A stretch of DNA of 64,000 bases. It comes from Pseudomonadota bacterium (lineage in GTDB: Bacteria; Pseudomonadota; Gammaproteobacteria; Xanthomonadales; Xanthomonadaceae). The notes under the pieces are model-generated. The model did no database searches. It saw only the letters and a list, made by a program, of their open reading frames with translations, and was not told where the DNA came from. The stretch spans positions 1-64,000 of the forward strand of contig JAEWBY010000011.1 in the NCBI GenBank assembly GCA_023390905.1, written 5' to 3'. A program made the position numbers and the translations under genes. This document shows positions 52,730 to 60,824 of the stretch, piece after piece; the first letter of the stretch is position 1; each line of letters opens with the position of its first letter.

Positions 52730-53683
52730 ATGTGGAGCGGGACGGGCTATGCGCTGGCTGCGGGCCTGCTGTGGGGACTGGTGTTCATCGCGCCGCTGCT
52801 GCTGCCGGATTATCCGCCGGCGCTGCAATCGGTCGGGCGCTATCTGGCGTTCGGCGTGATCGCACTGCCGCTGGCGTGGATCGATCGCACTGAACTGCGG
52901 CGCCTGCGGTGGGCGGACTGGCGCGAGGCGATCAAGCTGTCGGCGATCGGCAATCTGCTCTACTACGTGTGCCTGGCCTCGGCGATCCAGCGCGCCGGTG
53001 CGCCGTTGCCGACGATGATCATCGGCACGCTGCCGGTGGTGATCGCGATCAGCGCCAACCTGCGCAACGCGCGGCGGGACGGCCGGCTGCCGTGGATGAA
53101 ACTGCTGCCCTCGCTGGGACTGATTGCGCTCGGCATCGGCTGCGTCAACCGGGTCGAACTGCAGGCCCTGCGTGCCGCGCCCGACGCCGATCCTGCGCGC
53201 TACGCCAGCGGCGCGCTGCTCGCGCTGATCGCGGTGATCTGCTGGACGTGGTATCCGCTGCGCAATGCCGATTGGCTGCGCGCGCATCCGGATCGCCGGC
53301 CACGCACCTGGGCGACCGCGCAGGGCGTGGCGACGCTGCCGCTGGCGCTGATCGGATACGCGCTGCTGTGGGGAGGGTTCGCCCTGAGCGATCACCCCTT
53401 CCCAATGCCGGCCGGCCCGCGCCCGAAGTATTTCATCGCGCTGATGGTGGCGATCGGCCTGTTCGCCTCCTGGCTCGGCACGCTGTGCTGGAACCAGGCC
53501 AGCCAGCGTCTGCCCACCGCGGTGGCCGGCCAGTTGATCGTGTTCGAAACCCTCGCCGCGCTGGCCTACGCCTTCCTCCTGCGCGGCCACGTGCCGCCCC
53601 CGCTGACGCTCTGCGGCATCGCCCTGCTGATCGCTGGCGTGGTGTGGGCGGTGCGGATCAGGCCGGTGGCCGATAGCCGATAG
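52730..53683 (+). CDS. EamA/DMT-family transporter
   Basis: About 317 residues with ten predicted membrane helices in two related halves. YALAAGLLWGLVFIAPLLLPDYPP opens the first half, LLALIAVICWTWYPLRNADWL the second. Members export amino acids or metabolites from the cytoplasm. GTG 52718 is an alternative start four codons earlier. The last five codons (VADSR) and the stop are written in the first units of heptamer array D, so the C-terminus is partly repeat-encoded. It follows the AraC regulator. Confidence 0.88.
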   Translation: MWSGTGYALAAGLLWGLVFIAPLLLPDYPPALQSVGRYLAFGVIALPLAWIDRTELRRLRWADWREAIKLSAIGNLLYYVCLASAIQRAGAPLPTMIIGTLPVVIAISANLRNARRDGRLPWMKLLPSLGLIALGIGCVNRVELQALRAAPDADPARYASGALLALIAVICWTWYPLRNADWLRAHPDRRPRTWATAQGVATLPLALIGYALLWGGFALSDHPFPMPAGPRPKYFIALMVAIGLFASWLGTLCWNQASQRLPTAVAGQLIVFETLAALAYAFLLRGHVPPPLTLCGIALLIAGVVWAVRIRPVADSR

Positions 53684-53747
53684 CCGGTAGCCGGTAGCCG
53701 GAAATCGGCAATGGGTAATCGGAAATAGGAAATTGGAAATCGGTAGC
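53671..53747 (+). repeat. Heptamer repeat array D (eleven units), starting inside a coding region
   Basis: Eleven 7-bp units in perfect register, including CGATAGC twice, CGGTAGC, CGGAAAT, CGGCAAT, GGGTAAT, AGGAAAT and TGGAAAT. The first two units encode the end of the DMT transporter and its TAG stop. The units drift from TAGCCG-like to AAATCG-like and back. Confidence 0.9.
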
Positions 53748-53760
53748 GGCCTCGTATCTC

Positions 53761-53780
53761 ATCCCCGCTCCCGAATCCCG
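53761..53780 (-). repeat. Heptamer repeat array E (inverted, short)
   Basis: Read on the minus strand: CGGGATT, CGGGAG (six bases) and CGGGGAT. It faces array D across 13 bp and ends three bases before the stop codon of the GGDEF/EAL gene. Confidence 0.6.
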
Positions 53781-53783
53781 CCC

Positions 53784-56447
53784 TCACGCTGCCTGCCGGG
53801 CGCGCTGGAACATCACGCGTTCCGGTGGGTGCAGGGCGATGCCCTGGCCGTAGTCGACGCCCAGTTCGGTCAGCGTGAGCGCGACGTTGGCGCTGCCGAC
53901 CCATTCGGCGACCACGCTGAGGCCGCGCTGGTGGCCGATCTGCGCGATGGCGCTGACGATCGTGCGGCTCATCGGATCGATCTCCAGATCGCGGATGAAG
54001 CTGCCGTCGATCTTGATCACGTCCACCGGCAGGTTCTTCAGATAGCCGAACGAGGACATGCCCGCGCCGAAATCGTCCAGCGCGATGCGGCAGCCGGCGC
54101 TGCGCAGGCGTTCGATCACGCCGACCACGCGCAGCAGGTTGCGCACCGCCACGGTCTCGGTGATCTCGAAGCACACGCAGGCCGGATTGACGCCATGCTC
54201 GGCGATCAGATCGAGGATGTAGTCGGCCAAGCCGTCGTCCTCGATGCTCGCGCCGGAGAGATTGATCGCGCACTGCTGCAGTTCGCGGCCGTGCGCATGC
54301 AGTTCGTGCAGGTGCGCCAGCGCGGTGCGGATCACCCAGCGATCGACCAGCGGCATCAGGCCGTAGCGTTCGGCCGCCGGCAGGAAGGCGCCGGGCAGCA
54401 CGATGCGGCCGTCCTCGTCACGCAGGCGCAGCAGCAGTTCGATGCGCGCGCCTTCGCCGCGGCGGCCGTCGAGCGGAATGATCTCCTGGTAATCCAGCAC
54501 CAGCCGTTGTTCGTCCAGCGCCCAGCGCAGGCGATTGGCCCATTCCATCTCGCCATAGCGGCGCGTGGTCTGATCGTCCTCGCGATAGACATGCACGCGG
54601 TTGCGGCCGTTTTCCTTGGCGACGTAGCACGCGGTGTCGGCCCAGGCCAGTACGTCCTTCAGGGTCGGATCGCCGTGTTCGACCACCACCACGCCGATGC
54701 TCGCGCTGACCGTGTAGGTGCGTTCCTGCCACACGAACATCTGCGACTCGATTCCGGCGCGCAGCCGCTCGCCGAGCGCGCGCGCGCCGGCGGTGTCGAG
54801 ATCGAAGGCGAGCAGGCCGAATTCGTCGCCGCCCAACCGCGCGAGCATGTCATCGCCGCGCAACTGCAAGCGCATCGCCAGGCCGAGTTGCGCCAGCAGT
54901 TGATCGCCGGCCGCGTGCCCGGAGATGTCGTTGATCAGCTTGAACTGATCCAGATCGATGTACAGCAGGGCGCATGCACGGCCGCCGCGACGGCGTTCGG
55001 CCAGCGCCTGTTCGACACGCCGCTCGAACTCGCGGCGGTTGTACAACTCGGTCAGTGCATCGTGCGTGGCCTGATAGCTCAGGCGTTCGGTCAGCTCGCG
55101 CTGCTCGGAGATATCGGTGGCGACCATCAGCAGGCGCGCTTCTTCGGCCACTTCCACGCGCGCGATCGAGGCATTGGCCCAGAACTCGGTGCCGCCCAGG
55201 CCGATCAACTGCGCCTCGACATTGCCCCAGTAATCGCCCGACTGCACCGGTTGCCGCACGCGCTCGCGCAGATCCGGATCGGAGAACAACGCGGTCAGCG
55301 GCACGCCGGCAGTCACCACGTCGCCCAGTCGCTGGCGCGCGGCGAGATTGGCGTGGAGGATGCGACCCTCGCCATCGGACACCAGCACCAGCGCCGGCAG
55401 CAGATCGTTGAGCGTGCGGAAACGCGCCTCGCTTTCGCGGAAGCGCATGCTCATTTCGTTGCCCAGCGCCAGCGCGCGACGCCGCGTGGTCGCCTGTGAC
55501 CACAGCAGCAGCGCCATCAGCACGCTGATCGCGCTGCCGGTGGTGAAGATCACGTGCAGCCGTTCGCTGTCCGGCGGCACCGGACGCGGGCGCATCACCA
55601 TTTCCCAGCGACGGCCGCCGAATTCCAGGGTCTCGACATGGCTGCGCGCTTCTTCCTGCACATCGGCGCTGGACTGGAAGAACGGCGCGCCACCGGCCAC
55701 GCCCGGATCGCGCACACTGATCTGGAAGGTATCCAGCGCTTCACCGCGCAGGGCATCGCGCACCAGCGGCGCCAGGCGCAGACTGACCGCCAGCGCGCCG
55801 ATCTCGCGGCGGCGGCGTTCGCCGACGGTCAACGGCTGCGGACCATCCGAGTACACCGGAAGGCGCACCGTGATGCCAAGCGGATCCTGGTTGCGCGGCA
55901 GCGACTGGCGCAGGGTGAAGGGCGCCGACAGCATCGCGCCATTGGTGTCGCGCGCGCGTTCGAGTGCGCGCAGGTTGTCGCGCTGGCTGGCGATGTCCAG
56001 CCCGAGCAGCACTTCATTGCCGCGCAACGGCGTGATGTATTGATAGCGGTAGTGGAAGCGGCCGTTCTCGCCGGCCTCGCGCACGGCGAAGGCGGTCGCC
56101 ACGCGCGCCGGGCCGATGCGCTGGCGTTGCAGGTTGTCGACGACCTGGCTGAAGCGCTCCTGGTCCATGCGATCGTTGGCGAGGAACACGGTCTGCATCG
56201 CGCGCAATTCGGCGGCCACCGTTTCCAGCGGCACGCGCAGTTGCCGCGCGGCGGAACTGGCCACGGCCTGCCGGTGGGCCTGCGTGCGCGCCTGCATGTC
56301 CGACCATTCGCGCGCGGCCAGCCACACCGTCAGGCACAGGCCGACCAGCAGCACCGCGAATGCCCACGCATACGGGGGGAATCCCAGCAGCAACCGAAGC
56401 TGCTGGGGTGGCGGTGCTTCGTAGGGCAACCGGGTCGGCGCGATCAT
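53784..56447 (-). CDS. CHASE-PAS-GGDEF-EAL cyclic-di-GMP protein
   Basis: An 887-residue inner membrane signalling protein. Two membrane helices (about 28-48 and 300-322) enclose a periplasmic CHASE-like sensor. A PAS domain (about 345-460) is followed by a GGDEF domain with an intact active site (LARLGGDEFGLL) and inhibitory RxxD site (RGDD), then an EAL domain. The EAL motif reads ELL, and VAEW replaces the usual VAEG, but the metal and catalytic positions in NLSG, ITET, DDFG and VIKIDGSFI are kept. It probably makes cyclic-di-GMP and may also degrade it. ATG 56447 is preferred over an upstream TTG. Confidence 0.92.
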   Translation of the reverse strand: MIAPTRLPYEAPPPQQLRLLLGFPPYAWAFAVLLVGLCLTVWLAAREWSDMQARTQAHRQAVASSAARQLRVPLETVAAELRAMQTVFLANDRMDQERFSQVVDNLQRQRIGPARVATAFAVREAGENGRFHYRYQYITPLRGNEVLLGLDIASQRDNLRALERARDTNGAMLSAPFTLRQSLPRNQDPLGITVRLPVYSDGPQPLTVGERRRREIGALAVSLRLAPLVRDALRGEALDTFQISVRDPGVAGGAPFFQSSADVQEEARSHVETLEFGGRRWEMVMRPRPVPPDSERLHVIFTTGSAISVLMALLLWSQATTRRRALALGNEMSMRFRESEARFRTLNDLLPALVLVSDGEGRILHANLAARQRLGDVVTAGVPLTALFSDPDLRERVRQPVQSGDYWGNVEAQLIGLGGTEFWANASIARVEVAEEARLLMVATDISEQRELTERLSYQATHDALTELYNRREFERRVEQALAERRRGGRACALLYIDLDQFKLINDISGHAAGDQLLAQLGLAMRLQLRGDDMLARLGGDEFGLLAFDLDTAGARALGERLRAGIESQMFVWQERTYTVSASIGVVVVEHGDPTLKDVLAWADTACYVAKENGRNRVHVYREDDQTTRRYGEMEWANRLRWALDEQRLVLDYQEIIPLDGRRGEGARIELLLRLRDEDGRIVLPGAFLPAAERYGLMPLVDRWVIRTALAHLHELHAHGRELQQCAINLSGASIEDDGLADYILDLIAEHGVNPACVCFEITETVAVRNLLRVVGVIERLRSAGCRIALDDFGAGMSSFGYLKNLPVDVIKIDGSFIRDLEIDPMSRTIVSAIAQIGHQRGLSVVAEWVGSANVALTLTELGVDYGQGIALHPPERVMFQRARQAA

Positions 56448-56852
56448 CGGCGGAGCCGGCCGGACTGCATCACGCGCGCGGGGCCGCCGCAACGGCCGGA
56501 CACGGCGCGCTGCGTCGGCGGGAACGGGCGAGGACCGTCGAGCCCGACGTGTCGGAGCGCCCGTGCATGAACGGCGGACTGCGGCCGCATGGGTTCTCCT
56601 CCGATGGCAATCAGAGCCGGTATCGGCCCTGAGCCGGGGTTCTTGAGCCCGGCGTATTCATGCGGGTGAGCGCGTCGTTAAAGCGTGAAAACGGTCGTCA
56701 GCGGCTTGACGCCAAGCTGAATCGGCGTTGCGGATTTTCACGCGGCGCATGTAGCGGCTCGGGGACATTCACGGCGCAGCGATCTTTCCATAACGATTGC
56801 AGAGCCCCTCGCGAACGCTGCCGCGGCGGGATCCCAGCTAGGAGACTTTCCC
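56448..56852. other. 405-bp intergenic region between divergent genes
   Basis: I find no convincing gene here. CGTGAAAA (56684-56691) and TTTTCACG (56735-56742) form an 8-bp inverted repeat flanking a TTGACG (56706-56711), which could be part of a promoter or operator for the lipoprotein gene. The last 15 bases hold its RBS (TAGGAGA). A 93-codon open frame starting at 56660 runs into the lipoprotein gene in another frame and looks like chance. Confidence 0.4.
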
Positions 56853-57452
56853 ATGGCAAGCGGAACTTCCCGCACCGTCCTTCTCGCCGCCGGCCTCATG
56901 GTCGTGACCCTCAGTGGCTGTTCCCAGTACATCAAGCGTGACGAGTTCGACAGCACCATCGCCGAACTGCGCGCCACCGATCAGCGCCTGCAGCAGCAAC
57001 TGGACACGCTGTCGCAGAAGCACGATGCGCTGGTGACCCAACTCGCCGGCCGCACGCGCGTGGAAACCGGCGCGCACTTCGCCACCGGCGATGCCACCCT
57101 CTCGGATCAGGACAAGCCGCTGCTGGACGACTTCGCCCGCGTGGTGCGCGAGAGTCATTCCGAAGCGGTGATTACCGTCGAGGGCTTCGCCGATCCGGCT
57201 GGCTCGACCGCGTTCAACAAGCGCCTGGGCCAGCGCCGCGCCGAAGCCGTGCGCGACTATCTGGTGACCAGCGGCGGCCTCAACGCAACCCAGTTGCGCG
57301 CGGTCAGCTATGGCGAGGATCGCAATCGCCAGGTGCGCGCCGGCGCCACCGGCGAAGCCGGCCGCGACAACCGCCGCGTCGCGCTGGTCATCGATTACGC
57401 CGGTCCCTCGACCGCGCCTTCCACCACGGCCTCGACCACGACCGCCCGGTGA
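56853..57452 (+). CDS. OmpA-domain lipoprotein
   Basis: A 199-residue lipoprotein. The lipobox is LSGC (Cys23). A short coiled-coil-like helix (AELRATDQRLQQQLDTLSQKHDALV) is followed by an OmpA-type peptidoglycan-binding domain (ATGDATLSDQDKPLLDDFA, VEGFADPAGSTAFNKRLGQRRAEAV, NRRVALVIDY). A Thr/Ser/Ala tail ends the protein. Coiled coil plus OmpA domain is shared with Pal-like and YiaD-like lipoproteins. RBS AGGAG is 9-13 bases before ATG 56853. Confidence 0.9.
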   Translation: MASGTSRTVLLAAGLMVVTLSGCSQYIKRDEFDSTIAELRATDQRLQQQLDTLSQKHDALVTQLAGRTRVETGAHFATGDATLSDQDKPLLDDFARVVRESHSEAVITVEGFADPAGSTAFNKRLGQRRAEAVRDYLVTSGGLNATQLRAVSYGEDRNRQVRAGATGEAGRDNRRVALVIDYAGPSTAPSTTASTTTAR

Positions 57453-57579
57453 TGCACCACGCCGGCCGTCGATCGGCGGCCGGCCTTCCCCCTCCCGATG
57501 TTCCATCGCGGCGCTGCGGCATGCGGCGCCGTCCGGCTGACGCTATGCTCGGCGCCTCGTTCCGCCCGCGAGGATCGGC

Positions 57580-57870
57580 ATGGCCATGGTCGTACTGGCG
57601 CCCGCGCTGACCCGCTGGCTGCCGCCCGCGCAACGTCCCTCCGGCGAACTCCGCCTGCCGCTGTCCGGCGCCGACGTCGGCGCACTGATGCAGGCCGCCT
57701 TCGATCAATATCCGAGCCTGCGCGGTTACGTGCTCGACGAACACGGCGCGGTGCGCCATCACGTGGCGGTCTTCGTCGACGGTGAAACGCTGCGCGACAA
57801 GCGCGATCTGCGCCAGCCGGTCGGCGAGGACGCCGAGCTCTACATCATGCAGGCACTGTCGGGAGGATGA
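57580..57870 (+). CDS. MoaD/ThiS-like ubiquitin-fold protein
   Basis: A 96-residue beta-grasp protein. The C-terminus ends LYIMQALSGG: the terminal Gly-Gly is the hallmark of sulfur carriers MoaD and ThiS, whose last glycine is adenylated and thiocarboxylated. HVAVFVDGETLRDKRDLRQPVGEDAELYIM is typical of the family. No moaE, moeB, thiF or thiG gene is nearby; instead an Asp-box protein starts one base after the stop. ATG 57586 is an alternative start. The function in this pair is unknown. Confidence 0.85.
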   Translation: MAMVVLAPALTRWLPPAQRPSGELRLPLSGADVGALMQAAFDQYPSLRGYVLDEHGAVRHHVAVFVDGETLRDKRDLRQPVGEDAELYIMQALSGG

Positions 57871-57871
57871 G

Positions 57872-58972
57872 ATGTCGGATCGATTGCTGGTGTCTTCGCG
57901 CAAGGGATTGTTCGTGCTCGAACGCGGCGGCGACCGCTGGGAAATCGCGCGCACCGCGTTCCTCGGCGACAACGTCTGCCTGAGCCAGGTCGATCCGCGC
58001 GACGGCAGTTGGTACGCCGCACTGGATCTGGGCCATTTCGGTGCCAAGCTGCATCGCTCCACCGATCAGGGCCGGCACTGGGACGAGATCGCGGTGCCGG
58101 CATTCGATGCGGACGATGAAGTGGTCACCGGCGATGGCAAGCCCGCGCAGCCGGCGGCGCTGCGGCTGATCTGGTCACTGGAAGCCGGTGGCGCGCAGGA
58201 GCCGGGACGGCTGTGGGCCGGCACGATTCCCGGCGGACTGTTCCGCTCCGACGATCACGGCGCAAGCTGGACGCTCATGCGCGGTTTGTGGGATCGCCCC
58301 GAACGCAGGCAATGGTTCGGCGGTGGCTACGATCATCCGGGCATCCATTCGATCTGCGTGGATCCGCGCGATCCGCGCTGCATCCGCGTGGCCATTTCCA
58401 CCGGTGGCGTGTGGCGCAGCGACGATGCCGGCGACACCTGGCGGCAGACGGCGCACGGGATGATCGCGCGCTACATGCCCGAAGGCCAGCAGCACGAACC
58501 CAACCAGCAGGACGTGCATCGCATGGTGCAATCGCACGGCACGCCGGAAGTGTTCTGGGCGCAGCATCACAACGGCGTGTTCCGCAGCACCAGCGATGGC
58601 GGTGACTGGCAGGAGATCCCCGATGTGCCGCCGTCGGTGTTCGGTTTCGCGGTGGCGGTGCATCCGCGCGACGGGCAGACCGCGTGGTTCGTGCCGGCGA
58701 TCAAGGACGAAAAACGCTATCCGGTCGATGCGCGCCTGGTGGTCGCGCGCACGCGCGATGGCGGGCGCAGCTTCGACACGCTGACCCGCGGACTGCCGGA
58801 GGCGGCGTCCTACGATCTGGTCTACCGCCATGCACTGGCCATTGACGGCAGCGGTGAGAAGCTGGCGTTCGGTTCCACCACGGGCGGGCTGTGGACGAGC
58901 GACGATCAGGGCGATCACTGGCACCCGTTGCCCGCGCGCCTGCCGCCGGTGCTGGCGGTCAGCTTCGCCTGA
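57872..58972 (+). CDS. Cytoplasmic Asp-box (BNR) beta-propeller protein
   Basis: A 366-residue protein without a signal peptide. Asp-box motifs recur: STDQGRHWDE, SDDHGASWTL, SDDAGDTWRQ, STSDGGDWQE, TRDGGRSFDT and SDDQGDHWHP, so at least six blades of a sialidase-like propeller. The catalytic arginine triad and nucleophile Tyr/Glu pair of sialidases are not recognisable, so a sialidase call would be unsafe. It begins one base after a MoaD-like gene and its RBS (GGGAGGATGAG) is inside that gene; tight coupling suggests a shared function, perhaps as a scaffold or target of the ubiquitin-like protein. Confidence 0.85.
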   Translation: MSDRLLVSSRKGLFVLERGGDRWEIARTAFLGDNVCLSQVDPRDGSWYAALDLGHFGAKLHRSTDQGRHWDEIAVPAFDADDEVVTGDGKPAQPAALRLIWSLEAGGAQEPGRLWAGTIPGGLFRSDDHGASWTLMRGLWDRPERRQWFGGGYDHPGIHSICVDPRDPRCIRVAISTGGVWRSDDAGDTWRQTAHGMIARYMPEGQQHEPNQQDVHRMVQSHGTPEVFWAQHHNGVFRSTSDGGDWQEIPDVPPSVFGFAVAVHPRDGQTAWFVPAIKDEKRYPVDARLVVARTRDGGRSFDTLTRGLPEAASYDLVYRHALAIDGSGEKLAFGSTTGGLWTSDDQGDHWHPLPARLPPVLAVSFA

Positions 58973-59009
58973 GTGCTCGACGCGGTCCTTCAACAACGGA
59001 GTGTCACTG

Positions 59010-59402
59010 ATGCCGACGGAAATCCAGATGCTGGTGTGGACCGTGATCCTGGGCCTGGCCCAGTTGCTGATCGCGGCGGGCCTGTCCACCGCGCAGCGCG
59101 GCGCGAAATGGAATGTCAGTGCGCGCGACGGCCAGCCCGAACCGCTGCGTGGCGTGGCCGGCCGCATGGATCGCGCGTTCCGCAATCTGATGGAGACGTT
59201 CCCGTTCTTCGCGGCGCTGGCGCTGGCGGCGATCGTCGCCGATCGCGCCGATGCCGCGACCGCACTCGGCGCGCAACTGTATTTCTGGGCGCGGCTGGTC
59301 TACGTGCCGCTGTATGCCTTCGGCGTGCCGTACCTGCGCTCGCTGGTGTGGGCGGTGGGCCTGTGGGGCCTGGTGCAGATGCTGTGGGGGCTGTGCAGCT
59401 GA
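59010..59402 (+). CDS. MAPEG family membrane protein
   Basis: A 130-residue protein with four predicted membrane helices. RAFRNLMETFPFFAALALAAIVADRAD and YFWARLVYVPLYAFGVPYLRSLVWAVGLWGL follow the MAPEG pattern of glutathione S-transferase-like membrane enzymes. Bacterial relatives are poorly characterised. ATG 59010 is taken after GGAGTGTCACTG. It follows the propeller gene by 37 bp. Confidence 0.88.
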   Translation: MPTEIQMLVWTVILGLAQLLIAAGLSTAQRGAKWNVSARDGQPEPLRGVAGRMDRAFRNLMETFPFFAALALAAIVADRADAATALGAQLYFWARLVYVPLYAFGVPYLRSLVWAVGLWGLVQMLWGLCS

Positions 59403-59505
59403 CGACGCTGCCCGCGGGCGAGCCCGATGTTCACCGGGGATTGGGTGCCGGAGCGGCGTGCCCGTCTACACTAGCGGCATCCCCGTTTGTCCCTGTTGAT
59501 CGCCC

Positions 59506-60561
59506 ATGCGTGTCGGTGTCCTGTTCGCGTCCCTGCTGACCTCCGCGCTGCTGCTCGGCTGCCGCGCTCCGGCCCCCGCGCCGGCGCCGGAAGCCCCGCG
59601 CACCGAAACCACCGCCAGCAGCGAGGACAACGGCGCGATCAGCACCGGGCCGGTCAAGCCCGTGCCGCAGCCGAAGATCGATCTGAACCGCACCACCGAC
59701 TGGCCCGAGGTTGCGTATACGCCTGGCGTCACCTGGATCGGCTGCGAACTGGATTACGTGCAGCAGGGTGATGGACAACCGATCGACGCGGTGGACTTCG
59801 CCACGCTCGATGCCGCGGTCAAACCGTGCCAGCCTTCCAGCGTGATCCGCGTGCGCTACACCGGCAAGATCAACGCCGAGTTCACCGCGCTGATGGAACG
59901 GCTGTCGAGCATCGCCAACCGGCAGCGCATCGAAAAACGCATCCTCGACATCGATTCCAGCGGCGGCCGCGTCGAGGACGGCATCCGCGCAGGCGACATC
60001 ATCGGCGCTTCGCACTGGACGCTGTGGGTGCGCGATGGCGCGATCTGCCACAGCTCGTGCCTGCTGATCCTGGCCGCGGGCGACAACCGCGTGATCGCCG
60101 GCAAGGTCGGCATCCACCGGATGATGCGGATCAATTCCAGCGCCAACTCGCGCGCCGAACTGGCCGAGGAGCTGCGCCAGGTCTACGGACAGTTGAAGGA
60201 TTACCTGGAGCGCAACGGCGCGGCGGTGACGGTGGCCGATCTGATGATGACCGTGCCCAACCGCCGCCTGCGCCTGCTCACCGGAACCGAGCTGGAGGAA
60301 TACGGCCTGCAGGGCGCCAACGCCGCGCAGGACGATCTCGATCGCATCCAGCTCACCCGCAAGTGTGGCGAGGAATTCGTGCGCCGCAAGGACGATTTCA
60401 TGCTCGCCTTCGATCGCGAGTGCGGCAAGACCGAAACCGCACTGGAAGAGATCAATGCCTGCGGCCTGGCATTGCGCAAGAGCTTCGGTTTTCCCGACAC
60501 CAGTTGCCCGAGCGAAAGCCCGCTGGCCGAATTCGATCGCGACGCTTCGGGCGCGCTGTGA
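59506..60561 (+). CDS. Lipoprotein with ClpP-like (COG3904-type) domain
   Basis: A 351-residue protein. The lipobox is LLGC (Cys19), then a Pro/Ala linker. The core fits the crotonase/ClpP fold of COG3904 periplasmic proteins: IDSSGGRVEDGIRAGDII (149-166) is the glycine-rich strand, CHSSCLLILAAGDNRVI (181-197) holds the family CxSxC block with probable nucleophile Ser183, and VGIHRMM holds His204. Eight cysteines including those at 80, 108, 181 and 185 suggest disulphides. It may be a membrane-anchored periplasmic serine peptidase, but an acid residue has not been assigned. Confidence 0.75.
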   Translation: MRVGVLFASLLTSALLLGCRAPAPAPAPEAPRTETTASSEDNGAISTGPVKPVPQPKIDLNRTTDWPEVAYTPGVTWIGCELDYVQQGDGQPIDAVDFATLDAAVKPCQPSSVIRVRYTGKINAEFTALMERLSSIANRQRIEKRILDIDSSGGRVEDGIRAGDIIGASHWTLWVRDGAICHSSCLLILAAGDNRVIAGKVGIHRMMRINSSANSRAELAEELRQVYGQLKDYLERNGAAVTVADLMMTVPNRRLRLLTGTELEEYGLQGANAAQDDLDRIQLTRKCGEEFVRRKDDFMLAFDRECGKTETALEEINACGLALRKSFGFPDTSCPSESPLAEFDRDASGAL

Positions 60562-60579
60562 TCGTCCTGCAACGATGAT

Positions 60580-60801
60580 TCAGGCGATCGCGCGGACCCG
60601 GATCTCCACATCCTGCACGCGTACGATCTGACCGTCGCGGATCTTGCAGGTCTTGCGCAGTTCGACTTCGCCATCGACCCGCACTTCGCCGCTGGCGACC
60701 AGCGCCTTGCCGGCGCCGCCGCTGTCCACCAGACCGACCAGCTTGAGCAACTGGTTCAGTTCGACGTGTTCGCGATCCAGATCGAATTCGATGACGCTCA
60801 T
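60580..60801 (-). CDS. YbcJ-like S4-domain RNA-binding protein
   Basis: A 73-residue protein that is essentially one S4 domain: IEFDLDREHVELNQLLKLVGLVDSGGAGKALVASGEVRVDG, quoted in part, then ELRKTCKIRDGQIVRVQ. It matches E. coli YbcJ, an RNA-binding protein of uncertain role. It lies 23 bp after the membrane protein gene of the sigma-factor operon and may share its transcript, though the functional link is unclear. Confidence 0.88.
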   Translation of the reverse strand: MSVIEFDLDREHVELNQLLKLVGLVDSGGAGKALVASGEVRVDGEVELRKTCKIRDGQIVRVQDVEIRVRAIA

Positions 60802-60824
60802 GGCGGTCCGCCAGCGGGGAAAGC

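Noticed and set aside
53733..55499. 588-codon open frame antisense to the GGDEF/EAL gene
   Set aside because: The sense frame contains GGDEF, EAL and PAS motifs; the antisense frame is a composition shadow.
56660..56941. 93-residue gene upstream of the OmpA lipoprotein
   Set aside because: It overlaps the lipoprotein gene in another frame, is Arg-rich, and lacks an RBS.
57872..58972. Secreted exo-alpha-sialidase
   Set aside because: There are Asp-boxes but no signal peptide and no visible Arg triad or Tyr/Glu nucleophile pair, so only the propeller fold is claimed.
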